24,625 nucleotides of DNA. Origin: WHSM01 sp050701635. GTDB taxonomy: Bacteria > Actinomycetota > Actinomycetes > Mycobacteriales > Micromonosporaceae. Under the pieces are notes generated by a model. The model saw only the letters and a list, made by a program, of their open reading frames with translations, was not told the origin of the DNA and ran no database searches. Both the position numbers and the translations under genes were made by a program. Positions 17,872 to 24,407 of this stretch are shown here, piece after piece. Every line of letters begins with the position of its first letter. The first letter of the stretch is position 1. The stretch covers positions 1 to 24,625 of the forward strand of contig JBOGDF010000033.1 of NCBI GenBank assembly GCA_050701635.1, given 5' to 3'.

Positions 17872-19652
17872 GCGTGGTAGCCGAGACCGCCCCGGCGTCG
17901 ACCTGGGGCACGCTGCGGCGCGGGCTGGCGCTCTCGCCGGAGCTGCGTACCGGGTTGGCCGGCACGCTCGGGCTCGCGGTGGTCGCCACCGCCGGGCGGG
18001 TCGCCGTGCCGGTGGCGGTGCAGCAGGGCATCGACCGTGGCATCCGGGTCGCCGGCGGGCCCTACTTCGACGTGATCGGCACCATCGTGGCGGTCACCGT
18101 CGCGGTGATGGCGGTGACCGTGTTCTGCGGCTACCTGATGAACGTACGGCTCTACCGGGTCACCGAGACCGCGCTGGCCGGCGTACGCACCCGCACCTTC
18201 CGCCACATCCACGACCTGTCGATGCTGCACCAGCAGTCCGAGCGGCGCGGCGCCCTGACCTCACGGGTCACCAGCGACATCGACCAGATCAGCCAGTTCC
18301 TGCAGTTCGGCGGCGTGATCCTGCTGGTCAGCATGGGGCAGCTGTTCGTCGCCACGCTGATCATGGCGTGGTATTCGTGGCAGCTCACGCTGGTGGTCTA
18401 CCTCGCGTTCGCGCCGCTGGTGATCTTCCTGCGGTTCTTCCAGCGCCGGCTCGCCGCCGCGTACGGGGTGGTACGCGAACGCATCGGCGTCCTGCTGTCC
18501 GCGATCGGGGAGAGCGTGGTCGGCGCCGCCGTGATCCGGGCGTACGGGGTGCAGCGGCGTACCGAGCAGCGGCTCGACTCCTCGATCGAGTCGTACCGGA
18601 CGGCCCAGTTCACCGCGCTGCGCCGCAGCGTCTACCCGTTCTCGCTGGGTGAGGTGACCGCCGGGCTGGCGAACGCCGCGGTGGTGGTGGTCGGGGTGCT
18701 GCTCGGCGTCGACCGGGAGATCACGGTCGGGGAGCTGACCGCGTTCCTGTTCCTGGTCGCGCTGTTCGTACAGCCGGTGCAGATCGCCACCGAGGTGCTC
18801 AACGAGGCGCAGAACGCGATCTCGGGCTGGCGCCGGGTGCTCGACGTGCTCGACACCGAGCCCGACGTCGCCGACCCGGCGACGGCCGGCCGCGCCCTGC
18901 CGGCCGGCCCGATCGGGGTCGATTTCGACACCGTCGGCTTCCACTACCCGGACGGGCCGCCGGTGCTGTCCGGGGTCGACCTGCACGTCGCGCCGCAGAC
19001 CCGGGTCGCGGTGGTCGGGGAGACCGGCAGCGGCAAGACCACGTTCGCCAAGCTGCTCACCCGGTTGATGGACCCGAGCACCGGCGAGGTACGGCTGGCC
19101 GGCGTACCGCTGCCGCTGGTGCGGTTCGACTCGCTGCGCAGCCGGGTGGTGATGGTGCCGCAGGACGGGTTCCTGTTCGACGCCTCGGTCGCGGAGAACG
19201 TACGGTTCGCCAAGCCCGACCTGGACGACGCCGACCTCTACCTGGCGTTCTGCGAGCTCGGACTGGTCGACTGGGTCGACGGGCTGCCCGACGGCCTGGA
19301 CACCCCGGTCGGGGAGCGCGGCGAGGCGCTGTCCGTCGGGGAGCGGCAGCTGGTCGCGCTGGCCCGGGCGTACGTCGCCGACCCTGACCTGCTGGTGCTC
19401 GACGAGGCCACCTCGGCGGTCGACCCCGCCACCGAGGTACGGCTGCAGCGGGCCCTGGACGCGGTCACCCGGGGGCGTACCACGGTCGCGATTGCGCATC
19501 GGTTGTCGACCGCGGAGTCCGCCGACGAGGTGATCGTGTTCGACGCCGGTCGGGTGGTGCAGCGCGGTCCGCACGCCGTACTCGCCGCGGAATCCGACTC
19601 TGTGTACGCCCGGCTGCACGCCTCGTGGCGGGCGCAGACCCGTACCGGCTGA
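17868..19652 (+). CDS. ABC exporter half-transporter with consensus ATP site
   Basis: A 594-residue partner of the preceding gene: six transmembrane helices in the first 310 residues, including the ERRGALTSRVTSDIDQI coupling region, then an ATPase domain. Walker A GETGSGKTT starts at 384. The signature motif is LSVGE (488-492) instead of LSGGQ. Walker B LLVLDE carries the catalytic Glu513, and the switch His544 is present (IAHRLST). So the subunit provides the working Walker A/B side, while its altered signature faces the degenerate site of its partner. The GTG at 17868 overlaps the upstream stop and follows a G-rich run. The exported compound is unknown; related heterodimers export drugs, lipids or peptides. 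Confidence 0.93.
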   Translation: MSVVAETAPASTWGTLRRGLALSPELRTGLAGTLGLAVVATAGRVAVPVAVQQGIDRGIRVAGGPYFDVIGTIVAVTVAVMAVTVFCGYLMNVRLYRVTETALAGVRTRTFRHIHDLSMLHQQSERRGALTSRVTSDIDQISQFLQFGGVILLVSMGQLFVATLIMAWYSWQLTLVVYLAFAPLVIFLRFFQRRLAAAYGVVRERIGVLLSAIGESVVGAAVIRAYGVQRRTEQRLDSSIESYRTAQFTALRRSVYPFSLGEVTAGLANAAVVVVGVLLGVDREITVGELTAFLFLVALFVQPVQIATEVLNEAQNAISGWRRVLDVLDTEPDVADPATAGRALPAGPIGVDFDTVGFHYPDGPPVLSGVDLHVAPQTRVAVVGETGSGKTTFAKLLTRLMDPSTGEVRLAGVPLPLVRFDSLRSRVVMVPQDGFLFDASVAENVRFAKPDLDDADLYLAFCELGLVDWVDGLPDGLDTPVGERGEALSVGERQLVALARAYVADPDLLVLDEATSAVDPATEVRLQRALDAVTRGRTTVAIAHRLSTAESADEVIVFDAGRVVQRGPHAVLAAESDSVYARLHASWRAQTRTG

Positions 19653-19693
19653 AGGTTCCCGCACTGGCACTAACCCGGGATGGCAGGACGGCG

Positions 19694-19716
19694 GCCGGAC
19701 CGGCACGCTGTCCGGC
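19694..19716. other. Perfect GC-rich hairpin touching the next start codon
   Basis: GCCGGAC at 19694-19700 pairs with GTCCGGC at 19710-19716 around a nine-base loop. The 3' arm ends exactly before the ATG at 19717. It could terminate the ABC operon (ends 19652) or limit translation of the next gene. No ribosome site is visible between hairpin and ATG. Confidence 0.45.
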
Positions 19717-20229
19717 ATGACATATCGCCCTTACTACCCACAGCCGCCATATCCGCCGGCGTACGGACCCGGACCCAGGCACCGCAGCAGCGCCCCGTTC
19801 TCCGTACACGTCGCGGCGTTCTTCATCTACCTCGGCGGCATCCTGGTGCTGCTGGGCGCCGCCGGGTTCGGCCTGCTCGCCGCGGGCAGTACGCAGCTGC
19901 CGGCCGGCCAACTGCCCGAGGACGCGGCCGGGATGGTGGCCGGCGCCGGCGTGGTGGTCGCGGTGATCCTGCTGCTGATCGCGGTGTTGTACTTCTTGAT
20001 CGCGCGCAAGCTGCAGAAGGGCCGGCAGTGGGCCCGGGTGCTGGTGCTGATCTTCGCCGTCCTGGGGCTGCTCGGGGCGGGGTTGCAGACGTTCGCGGTG
20101 CTCTCGCAGATCGACCCGACGCCCGTGGTGCTGGGCAGCCTGGCCGCCGGCTTCCTGGGCCCGATCCTGTTCATCGTGCTGCTCAACACTTCGGCGGCGC
20201 GTTCCTGGTTCCGCCACCGCACCTACTAG
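19717..20229 (+). CDS. Four-helix membrane protein with Pro/Tyr-rich N-terminus
   Basis: A 170-residue protein. Residues 1-28 are rich in Pro and Tyr (MTYRPYYPQPPYPPAYGPG) and should be cytoplasmic and disordered. Four hydrophobic helices follow at about 31-56, 73-95, 105-129 and 136-157, with basic loops (ARKLQKGRQWAR) between helices two and three, and a basic tail RSWFRHRTY. The layout is common among small actinobacterial membrane proteins of unknown role. The ATG at 19717 is the first in frame and directly follows a hairpin. It lies 64 bases after the ABC pair and 89 bases before the next gene, so its own promoter is possible. I assign no function. Confidence 0.8.
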   Translation: MTYRPYYPQPPYPPAYGPGPRHRSSAPFSVHVAAFFIYLGGILVLLGAAGFGLLAAGSTQLPAGQLPEDAAGMVAGAGVVVAVILLLIAVLYFLIARKLQKGRQWARVLVLIFAVLGLLGAGLQTFAVLSQIDPTPVVLGSLAAGFLGPILFIVLLNTSAARSWFRHRTY

Positions 20230-20308
20230 CCGGTACGGAAAAGACCGGCGTGGCGTCGGCGCGATTTCCGGTAAGAATGGGGGTAGCCACCGTGGTGGCC
20301 CCGACACC

Positions 20309-20314
20309 GGGAGG
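20309..20314 (+). promoter_or_regulatory. Ribosome-binding site deciding the start at 20319
   Basis: GGGAGG at 20309-20314 lies four bases before ATG 20319. Another in-frame ATG exists at 20277, within a TAAGAAT box (20272-20278) that looks more like a -10 element than coding sequence. The later ATG is therefore preferred. Confidence 0.6.
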
Positions 20315-20318
20315 CGCG

Positions 20319-21038
20319 ATGACGATCCGGTCGACCGCCAGAGCTACCCGACCGCGCCCTGCCACGGCGGTCGGATCCGGCGAACAGCGCACGCGGTCCG
20401 GCCACGCGCAGGTGCACCTGTCGACCGGGCTGGTACGCGACCAGCTCGACCAGCTCGGGATGCACTACGTGGCCGACGTACAGGCCACCGCGCGGCGGAT
20501 GCTGGAGGGCTTCGAGGGGCCACGGCGTACCGGGTTCGCGGCGGCGGTCGCGGAGCGGCTGCTGCGCTCCCACGAGACCCGGCCGCCGAAGGAGCGGCTG
20601 CCGTACCCGTGCGCGTGGCGTACCGCGCTGGACACGATGTGGCGCGGCCTGGGCGGTGACCGTACGGCGTTCGGCGCGGTGTCCCAGGCGATCGCGGAGT
20701 TCTACCTCAGCCCGTACCACCACGACGACGGTTCGGACGGCCCGCCGGAGGCGTCCGACGACGCCGTGGCCGCCACCCTGTACGCCGCCCAGTGCTACCT
20801 GTACGGCTGCGTCGACTTCGCGCTGTGGTCGGCGGCGTGCGGCTACGACGCCGCCGCGACGGTGGCCGCCGGCGACGAAAGCTGGGCGCACCGGCGACCT
20901 GCGGAGTTGAATCCCCACACCTGGCAGCTGGCTCACCCCGCGCTGCAGGCGGAGCTGGAGCGCCAGCTGGAGGACCTGGAGCTGCTCGGCGGCCAGCCGG
21001 AGCTACCGGACGTCATCGACCGGCTGCGCGCGCCGTAA
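20319..21038 (+). CDS. Uncharacterised helical protein
   Basis: A 239-residue protein I do not recognise with confidence. The first 30 residues are basic and likely disordered. After that it looks all-helical: LVRDQLDQLGMHYVADVQATARRML, RTGFAAAVAERLLRSHE, AWRTALDTMWRGL, then an acidic loop (SPYHHDDGSDGPPEASDD) and AATLYAAQCYLYGCVDFALWSAACGYDAAATVA. The tail holds NPHTWQLAHPALQAELERQLEDLELL. Cys at 98, 159, 164 and 174 and several aromatic residues stand out. The order of motifs is loosely like DUF416 (YjaG-type) proteins, a weak resemblance only. There is no signal peptide or membrane segment. It sits between two genes for proline-rich membrane proteins on the same strand. Confidence 0.78.
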   Translation: MTIRSTARATRPRPATAVGSGEQRTRSGHAQVHLSTGLVRDQLDQLGMHYVADVQATARRMLEGFEGPRRTGFAAAVAERLLRSHETRPPKERLPYPCAWRTALDTMWRGLGGDRTAFGAVSQAIAEFYLSPYHHDDGSDGPPEASDDAVAATLYAAQCYLYGCVDFALWSAACGYDAAATVAAGDESWAHRRPAELNPHTWQLAHPALQAELERQLEDLELLGGQPELPDVIDRLRAP

Positions 21039-21063
21039 CCGGTAGCGCCGCCGGCGAGATCGC

Positions 21064-21081
21064 TCACAAAACTCTCACAAA
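21064..21081 (+). promoter_or_regulatory. TCACAAA direct repeat with 11-bp period, response-regulator-like site
   Basis: TCACAAA occurs at 21064-21070 and 21075-21081 with a four-base spacer. Seven-base direct repeats spaced by four bases are the layout of OmpR/PhoP-class response regulator sites, and the sequence is close to the TCACAGC-N4-TCACAGC motif of mycobacterial PhoP. It lies about 60-80 bases before the start at 21143, a position suited to activation. Confidence 0.5.
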
Positions 21082-21128
21082 GCCGCGGACACCCCCGGCC
21101 GGCACACGATCCTGTCATCGACGGCCGG

Positions 21129-21142
21129 TAGGTTGTCTGCCC
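21129..21142 (+). promoter_or_regulatory. Likely -10 box of a leaderless transcript
   Basis: TAGGTT at 21129-21134 fits TAnnnT and is eight bases before the ATG at 21143. There is no ribosome-binding site between them, so the transcript is probably leaderless or nearly so. Confidence 0.45.
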
Positions 21143-21727
21143 ATGACGTCGCCTCAATGGGATCCCACACCGGCGCTGCCACCCGGATCGCCCGGGCCAG
21201 CGGCACAACCCGGCCAGCCGCCTCAGTCGTACGGCGGTCACCCGACGCCACCGGGGCAGCCGGGGCAGGCTGGCCAGTCGTACCCGGAGCCGGTGCCGGT
21301 CAGCGGGTACGTGGTGCCGGACAGCGGGCAGCAGCCGAACCTGCCGGTGCCGGCCGACCACTACGCGCAGCACGAGCCGGTGATCATGGTGATCGGGGAC
21401 ATCCAGATCTCCCAGCGCTACGTGACCGTGCCGAGCGGGCGGTATCCGCTGAAGGGGACCACCTGGGCGGTACAGGACTCCACACAGGTCAGCGAGAGCA
21501 TCCCCGCGTACGCGATCGTCCTCACTCTGCTGACGATCTGGTTCCTGTGCATCTTCGGGCTGCTGTTCCTGTTGATCAAGCAGAAGAAGGTGACCGGCTT
21601 CGTCTCGGTGACGGTGACCGGTCCGGGGCTGTTCCACTCGGTGCAGTTCCCTCCGGGGCAGCAGAACGCCGCGATGGCCGCCCACCAGGTCAACCAGGCG
21701 CGCTCGCTGGCCGCGTCGGCGGTCTGA
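21143..21727 (+). CDS. Single-pass membrane protein with Pro/Gln-rich N-terminus
   Basis: A 194-residue protein. Residues 1-78 are rich in Pro, Gly, Gln and Ser (QPGQPPQSYGGHPTPPGQPG) and should be disordered. Residues 79-115 form a small strand-rich segment (IMVIGDIQISQRYVTVPSGRYPLKGTTWAVQD). One strong hydrophobic helix covers about 120-145, followed by a basic KQKK stop and a second strand-rich segment (VTGFVSVTVTGPGLFHSVQF). The two strand-rich segments on either side of one helix resemble proteins that set up a short membrane-anchored beta domain, conserved in actinobacteria but without known role. The start is supported by the -10 box just upstream. It is convergent with the TetR gene, 40 bases away. 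Confidence 0.82.
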   Translation: MTSPQWDPTPALPPGSPGPAAQPGQPPQSYGGHPTPPGQPGQAGQSYPEPVPVSGYVVPDSGQQPNLPVPADHYAQHEPVIMVIGDIQISQRYVTVPSGRYPLKGTTWAVQDSTQVSESIPAYAIVLTLLTIWFLCIFGLLFLLIKQKKVTGFVSVTVTGPGLFHSVQFPPGQQNAAMAAHQVNQARSLAASAV

Positions 21728-21767
21728 CCGCGCGGCCACAGGTCAGCCTCGGCCACACGTGACGCCG

Positions 21768-22400
21768 CTACTCAGCCACCTCGATCGATTCCGGAGCTGC
21801 CCGGGGGCCGACCTCGGGCAGCTCCATCGTGAGGTAGCGCTGCACGTTCGGCGCGATCGCGGCTACCACGAACTCGTGGGATGCGCTGGCGAGCGGCTCC
21901 ACCTTGAGGATGTAACGCATCATCACCATGCCGATCATCTGCGACGCGACCAGCGGGAAACGTACCTCCGGCTCGGTGACGATCCGGGCGGCCGCGACCC
22001 GGCGCAGGATCTGACTGAGCAGGAATTCCCGCAGCAGCCGGGTCGACCACTCCCGGCTCACCATGGTGCGGATCATGGCGGCGGCCGGCTTGCCGGCGGG
22101 GGAGTCCCACACCCGCAGGAAGGTACGGACCAGCCGTTCGCCGAGGTTGTCCCGATCCGCGCCGGCGAGGATCTCGCCGATCAGCTCGCCCGGGTCCAGC
22201 GGCGACTCCATCGCCGCCAGGAACAGCTGGTCCTTGTTGCCGAAGTAGTGGTGCACCAGCGCCGGATCGACCCCGGCCCGGGTCGCGATGCCGCGGATCG
22301 AGCTGCGGTCGAAGCCCTGCTCGGCGAAGGCGTCCCGGGCCGCCGCGAGGATCGCCTCGCGGGTGTCGGGTTTGCCGGGACGCCTTCCCGTACGTGCCAT
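21768..22400 (-). CDS. TetR/AcrR family transcriptional regulator
   Basis: A 210-residue regulator. The N-terminal helix-turn-helix domain is clear: TREAILAAARDAFAEQGFDRSSIRGIATRAGVDPALVHHYFGNKDQLF, with the recognition region about 34-53. The C-terminal part (GERLVRTFLRVWDSPAGKPAAAMIRTMVSREWSTRLLREFLLSQILRRVA) is a ligand-binding domain type frequent in actinobacterial regulators placed next to ABC exporters. It is the last gene of a three-gene minus-strand operon, and its ribosome site GAGGAG overlaps the permease stop (TGAGGAG). The ATG at 22400 is chosen because it lies nine bases from that site and gives the usual short basic N-terminus. It probably represses its own operon through the repeats at 23897-23935. 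Confidence 0.93.
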   Translation of the reverse strand: MARTGRRPGKPDTREAILAAARDAFAEQGFDRSSIRGIATRAGVDPALVHHYFGNKDQLFLAAMESPLDPGELIGEILAGADRDNLGERLVRTFLRVWDSPAGKPAAAMIRTMVSREWSTRLLREFLLSQILRRVAAARIVTEPEVRFPLVASQMIGMVMMRYILKVEPLASASHEFVVAAIAPNVQRYLTMELPEVGPRAAPESIEVAE

Positions 22401-22413
22401 CAACGTGTGCTCC

Positions 22414-23151
22414 TCAGCCGGTTCTCCGCCGCAGCGTGGCCGCACCGAGGAACAGCGCCACCACGGTCGCGCCCACGATAATCACCACGTCGCGCCACAT
22501 CTGGTCGGTGGGATCGGCGTTGGCCGCCACCTCCAGCAGCGCGTCGACGGCGTACGTCATCGGCAGTACGTCGCTCGCGGCCTGCAGCCAGCCCACCATG
22601 TCCTCGCGCGGCCAGATCAGCCCACAGAGCAGGATCTGGGGCGCCACCACCACCGGCATGAACTGCACCGCCTGGAATTCGCTGGTAGCGAACGCGCTGG
22701 TGAACAGCCCGATCGCGGAGCCCAGCACGGCGGACGCGATCGCGATCCCCATCACGGTGCCGAGGCTGCCCTCGGTGTCCAGGTCGAGCAGGTAGTACGC
22801 CACCGCCGAGGCGATTGCCGCCTGCAACGCGGCCAGTACGGCGAACGCCAGCCCGTACCCGAGAAGCAGGTCGAGCTTGTGCAGCGGCGTGGTGAGCAGC
22901 CGCTCCAGGGTGCCGCTGGTGCGCTCCCGCAGCATCGCGATGCTGGTCACCAGGAACATCGAGATGATCGGGAAGATGCCGAGCATCATCAGCCCGATCC
23001 GGTCGAAGATCTGCGGTGCCGAGTCGAACACGAAATACAGCAGCGAGATCAGCAGGCTGGGCACCACCAGGATCAGCGCGATGGTGCGGCGGTCGTGCCG
23101 GATCTGGTTGAGCACCCGTCCGGTGGTACGCAGGGTCATCAGCAGTGACAT
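22414..23151 (-). CDS. ABC-2 type permease of an exporter (DrrB-like)
   Basis: A 245-residue membrane protein with about six helices. The ABC-2 signature RERTSGTLERLLTTPL is at 75-90, and AVQFMPVVVAPQILLCGLIWPREDMVGWLQAASDVLPMTYAVDAL follows, as in DrrB-type drug exporters. It pairs with the ATPase encoded just upstream. The ATG at 23151 has GGAGG at 23159-23163, seven bases before it, and overlaps the ATPase stop by one base (TGATG), so the two are translationally coupled. The longer open frame upstream is overlap with the ATPase gene only. The substrate is unknown; such systems often give resistance to a hydrophobic toxin or antibiotic, and the TetR gene behind it suggests induction by the substrate. 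Confidence 0.93.
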   Translation of the reverse strand: MSLLMTLRTTGRVLNQIRHDRRTIALILVVPSLLISLLYFVFDSAPQIFDRIGLMMLGIFPIISMFLVTSIAMLRERTSGTLERLLTTPLHKLDLLLGYGLAFAVLAALQAAIASAVAYYLLDLDTEGSLGTVMGIAIASAVLGSAIGLFTSAFATSEFQAVQFMPVVVAPQILLCGLIWPREDMVGWLQAASDVLPMTYAVDALLEVAANADPTDQMWRDVVIIVGATVVALFLGAATLRRRTG

Positions 23152-23882
23152 CACGCCACCTCCGCCGTCTTCTGCTCCTGGGCCAGGATCAGCCGCAGGA
23201 ACGCCTCGTCCAGGTCGTCGGTGTCGGTGCGCTCGCGTAGCGCCTGCGGGGTCGCGTCGGCGAGCACCAGGCCCTCGCGCAGCAGCAGCAGCTGGTCGCA
23301 GCGCGCCGCCTCGTCCATCACGTGGCTGGAGACGATCAGGGTGACGCCGGTGGCCGCCAGCGCGTGGAACTGCTGCCACAGGTCGTGCCGCAGCACCGGG
23401 TCCTGCCCGACCGTCGGCTCGTCGAGCACCAGCAGCTCCGGCTGGGCGAGCAGGGCGCAGGCGAGCGAGGCGCGGGCGTGCTGGCCGCCGGAGAGGGTGC
23501 GTACCAGCTGGGTCGCGGCGTCGGTCAGCCCGACGTCGATGATCGCCTGGTCCGCGGCGCGTTTTCCGGTGCCGTAGAGGGCGGCGAAGTAGCGGGCGTT
23601 CTCCCGTACGGTCAGGTCGGGGTAGACCGACGGGTCCTGCGTGAGGTAGCCGACGCGCTTGCGCAGCGGCGCGGAGCCAGCGGGCAGGCCGAGCACGCTC
23701 ACCGCGCCGGACTTCACCTTCTGTACGCCGACGATCGCCCGCATCAGCGTGGTCTTTCCGCTGCCGCTGGGCCCTAGCAGGCCGGTGACGATGCCGGACT
23801 GCACGGTGCAGGAGATGCTGTGGAGGACCTCTCTGCCTCCCCGCAGGACGACCAGGTCGTCCACTTCGATCGCGTTCGCCAT
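23151..23882 (-). CDS. ABC transporter ATP-binding protein (DrrA-like exporter ATPase)
   Basis: A 243-residue ATPase. Walker A GPSGSGKTT is at 37-45, the Q-loop is in YLTQDPSVYPDLTVRENARYFA, the signature LSGGQ is at 130-134, Walker B with the catalytic Glu is LLVLDEPTVGQDP (Glu155), and the switch His is His187 in SSHVMDEA. All catalytic residues are present, so the site is active on paper. The residues after the signature (HARASLACALL) are a little unusual. It is the first gene of the operon with the ABC-2 permease and TetR. The GGGAG at 23888-23892 is five bases from the ATG at 23882 and two from the ATG at 23885, so 23882 is preferred. Confidence 0.94.
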   Translation of the reverse strand: MANAIEVDDLVVLRGGREVLHSISCTVQSGIVTGLLGPSGSGKTTLMRAIVGVQKVKSGAVSVLGLPAGSAPLRKRVGYLTQDPSVYPDLTVRENARYFAALYGTGKRAADQAIIDVGLTDAATQLVRTLSGGQHARASLACALLAQPELLVLDEPTVGQDPVLRHDLWQQFHALAATGVTLIVSSHVMDEAARCDQLLLLREGLVLADATPQALRERTDTDDLDEAFLRLILAQEQKTAEVA

Positions 23883-23896
23883 CATGGCTCCCGGGG

Positions 23897-23935
23897 TGAA
23901 TTCAACAACGATGAACTCAACGCTAGATGAATTAG
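23897..23935. promoter_or_regulatory. TGAAnTCAA repeats, probable operator of the TetR-ABC operon
   Basis: TGAATTCAA (23897-23905), TGAACTCAA (23912-23920) and TGAATTAG (23928-23935) start 15 and 16 bases apart in an AT-rich island within very GC-rich DNA. The first two are near-palindromes. The island lies just upstream of the ATPase start on the minus strand and is a good candidate for a TetR-family operator and the promoter. Confidence 0.5.
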
Positions 23936-23961
23936 TCCGCCGGCACAAGCGTTTCCCCGAA

Positions 23962-24001
23962 CCTCGGCCCCCGCTCCCGGTCCTCGGCCCGCGCTCCCGG
24001 T
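23962..24001 (+). repeat. Two-copy 20-bp tandem repeat upstream of hisI
   Basis: Bases 23962-23981 and 23982-24001 are copies of the same 20-base unit, differing only at the tenth base (C or G). The unit begins CCTCGGCCC and ends GCTCCCGGT. It ends 16 bases before the hisI start, so it lies in the promoter region. Confidence 0.85.
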
Positions 24002-24005
24002 ACGG

Positions 24006-24011
24006 GACAAT
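24006..24011 (+). promoter_or_regulatory. Possible -10 box of a leaderless hisI transcript
   Basis: GACAAT (24006-24011) keeps the second A and final T of TAnnnT and lies six bases before the GTG at 24018. No ribosome site is visible, and no -35 box was recognised. Confidence 0.3.
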
Positions 24012-24017
24012 CGAGTC

Positions 24018-24407
24018 GTGAGCAGACCGACCTCCGCGCTCGACCCCGTCGTCGCGACGCGGCTGAAACGCGACCCCGCCGGGCTGGTGGCCGCCGTGGT
24101 CCAGCAGTACGACACCGGCGAGGTGCTGATGGTCGGCTGGATGGACGACGAGGCGCTGCACCGTACGCTCACCACCGGCCGGGCCACGTACTGGTCGCGC
24201 AGCCGGCAGGCGTACTGGGTGAAGGGGGAGACCTCCGGCCACACCCAGCACGTCAAGTCCGTCGCGCTGGACTGCGACGGCGACGCCCTGCTGGTACGCG
24301 TCGACCAGGTCGGGCCGGCCTGCCACACCGGCGCGCACAGCTGCTTCCACAACGACCTGGCCACTCGTACCGGCGCGGACCCGGACGGTGCGGAGGAGCG
24401 AGGGTGA
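24018..24407 (+). CDS. hisI: Phosphoribosyl-AMP cyclohydrolase HisI
   Basis: A 129-residue enzyme that opens the purine ring of phosphoribosyl-AMP to give ProFAR, the third step of histidine synthesis. Marks: VLMVGWMDDEALHRTL at 37-51, TYWSRSRQAYWVKGETSGHTQHV at 57-79, LDCDGDALL with Asp85, Cys86, Asp87 and Asp89 (zinc and magnesium ligands), and the zinc-binding ACHTGAHSCF with Cys102 and Cys109. The protein has no HisE domain, so phosphoribosyl-ATP pyrophosphatase must be separate, which is normal in actinobacteria. The GTG start at 24018 gives the usual short N-terminus. The gene overlaps the next by GTGA (24404-24407). Confidence 0.96.
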   Translation: MSRPTSALDPVVATRLKRDPAGLVAAVVQQYDTGEVLMVGWMDDEALHRTLTTGRATYWSRSRQAYWVKGETSGHTQHVKSVALDCDGDALLVRVDQVGPACHTGAHSCFHNDLATRTGADPDGAEERG

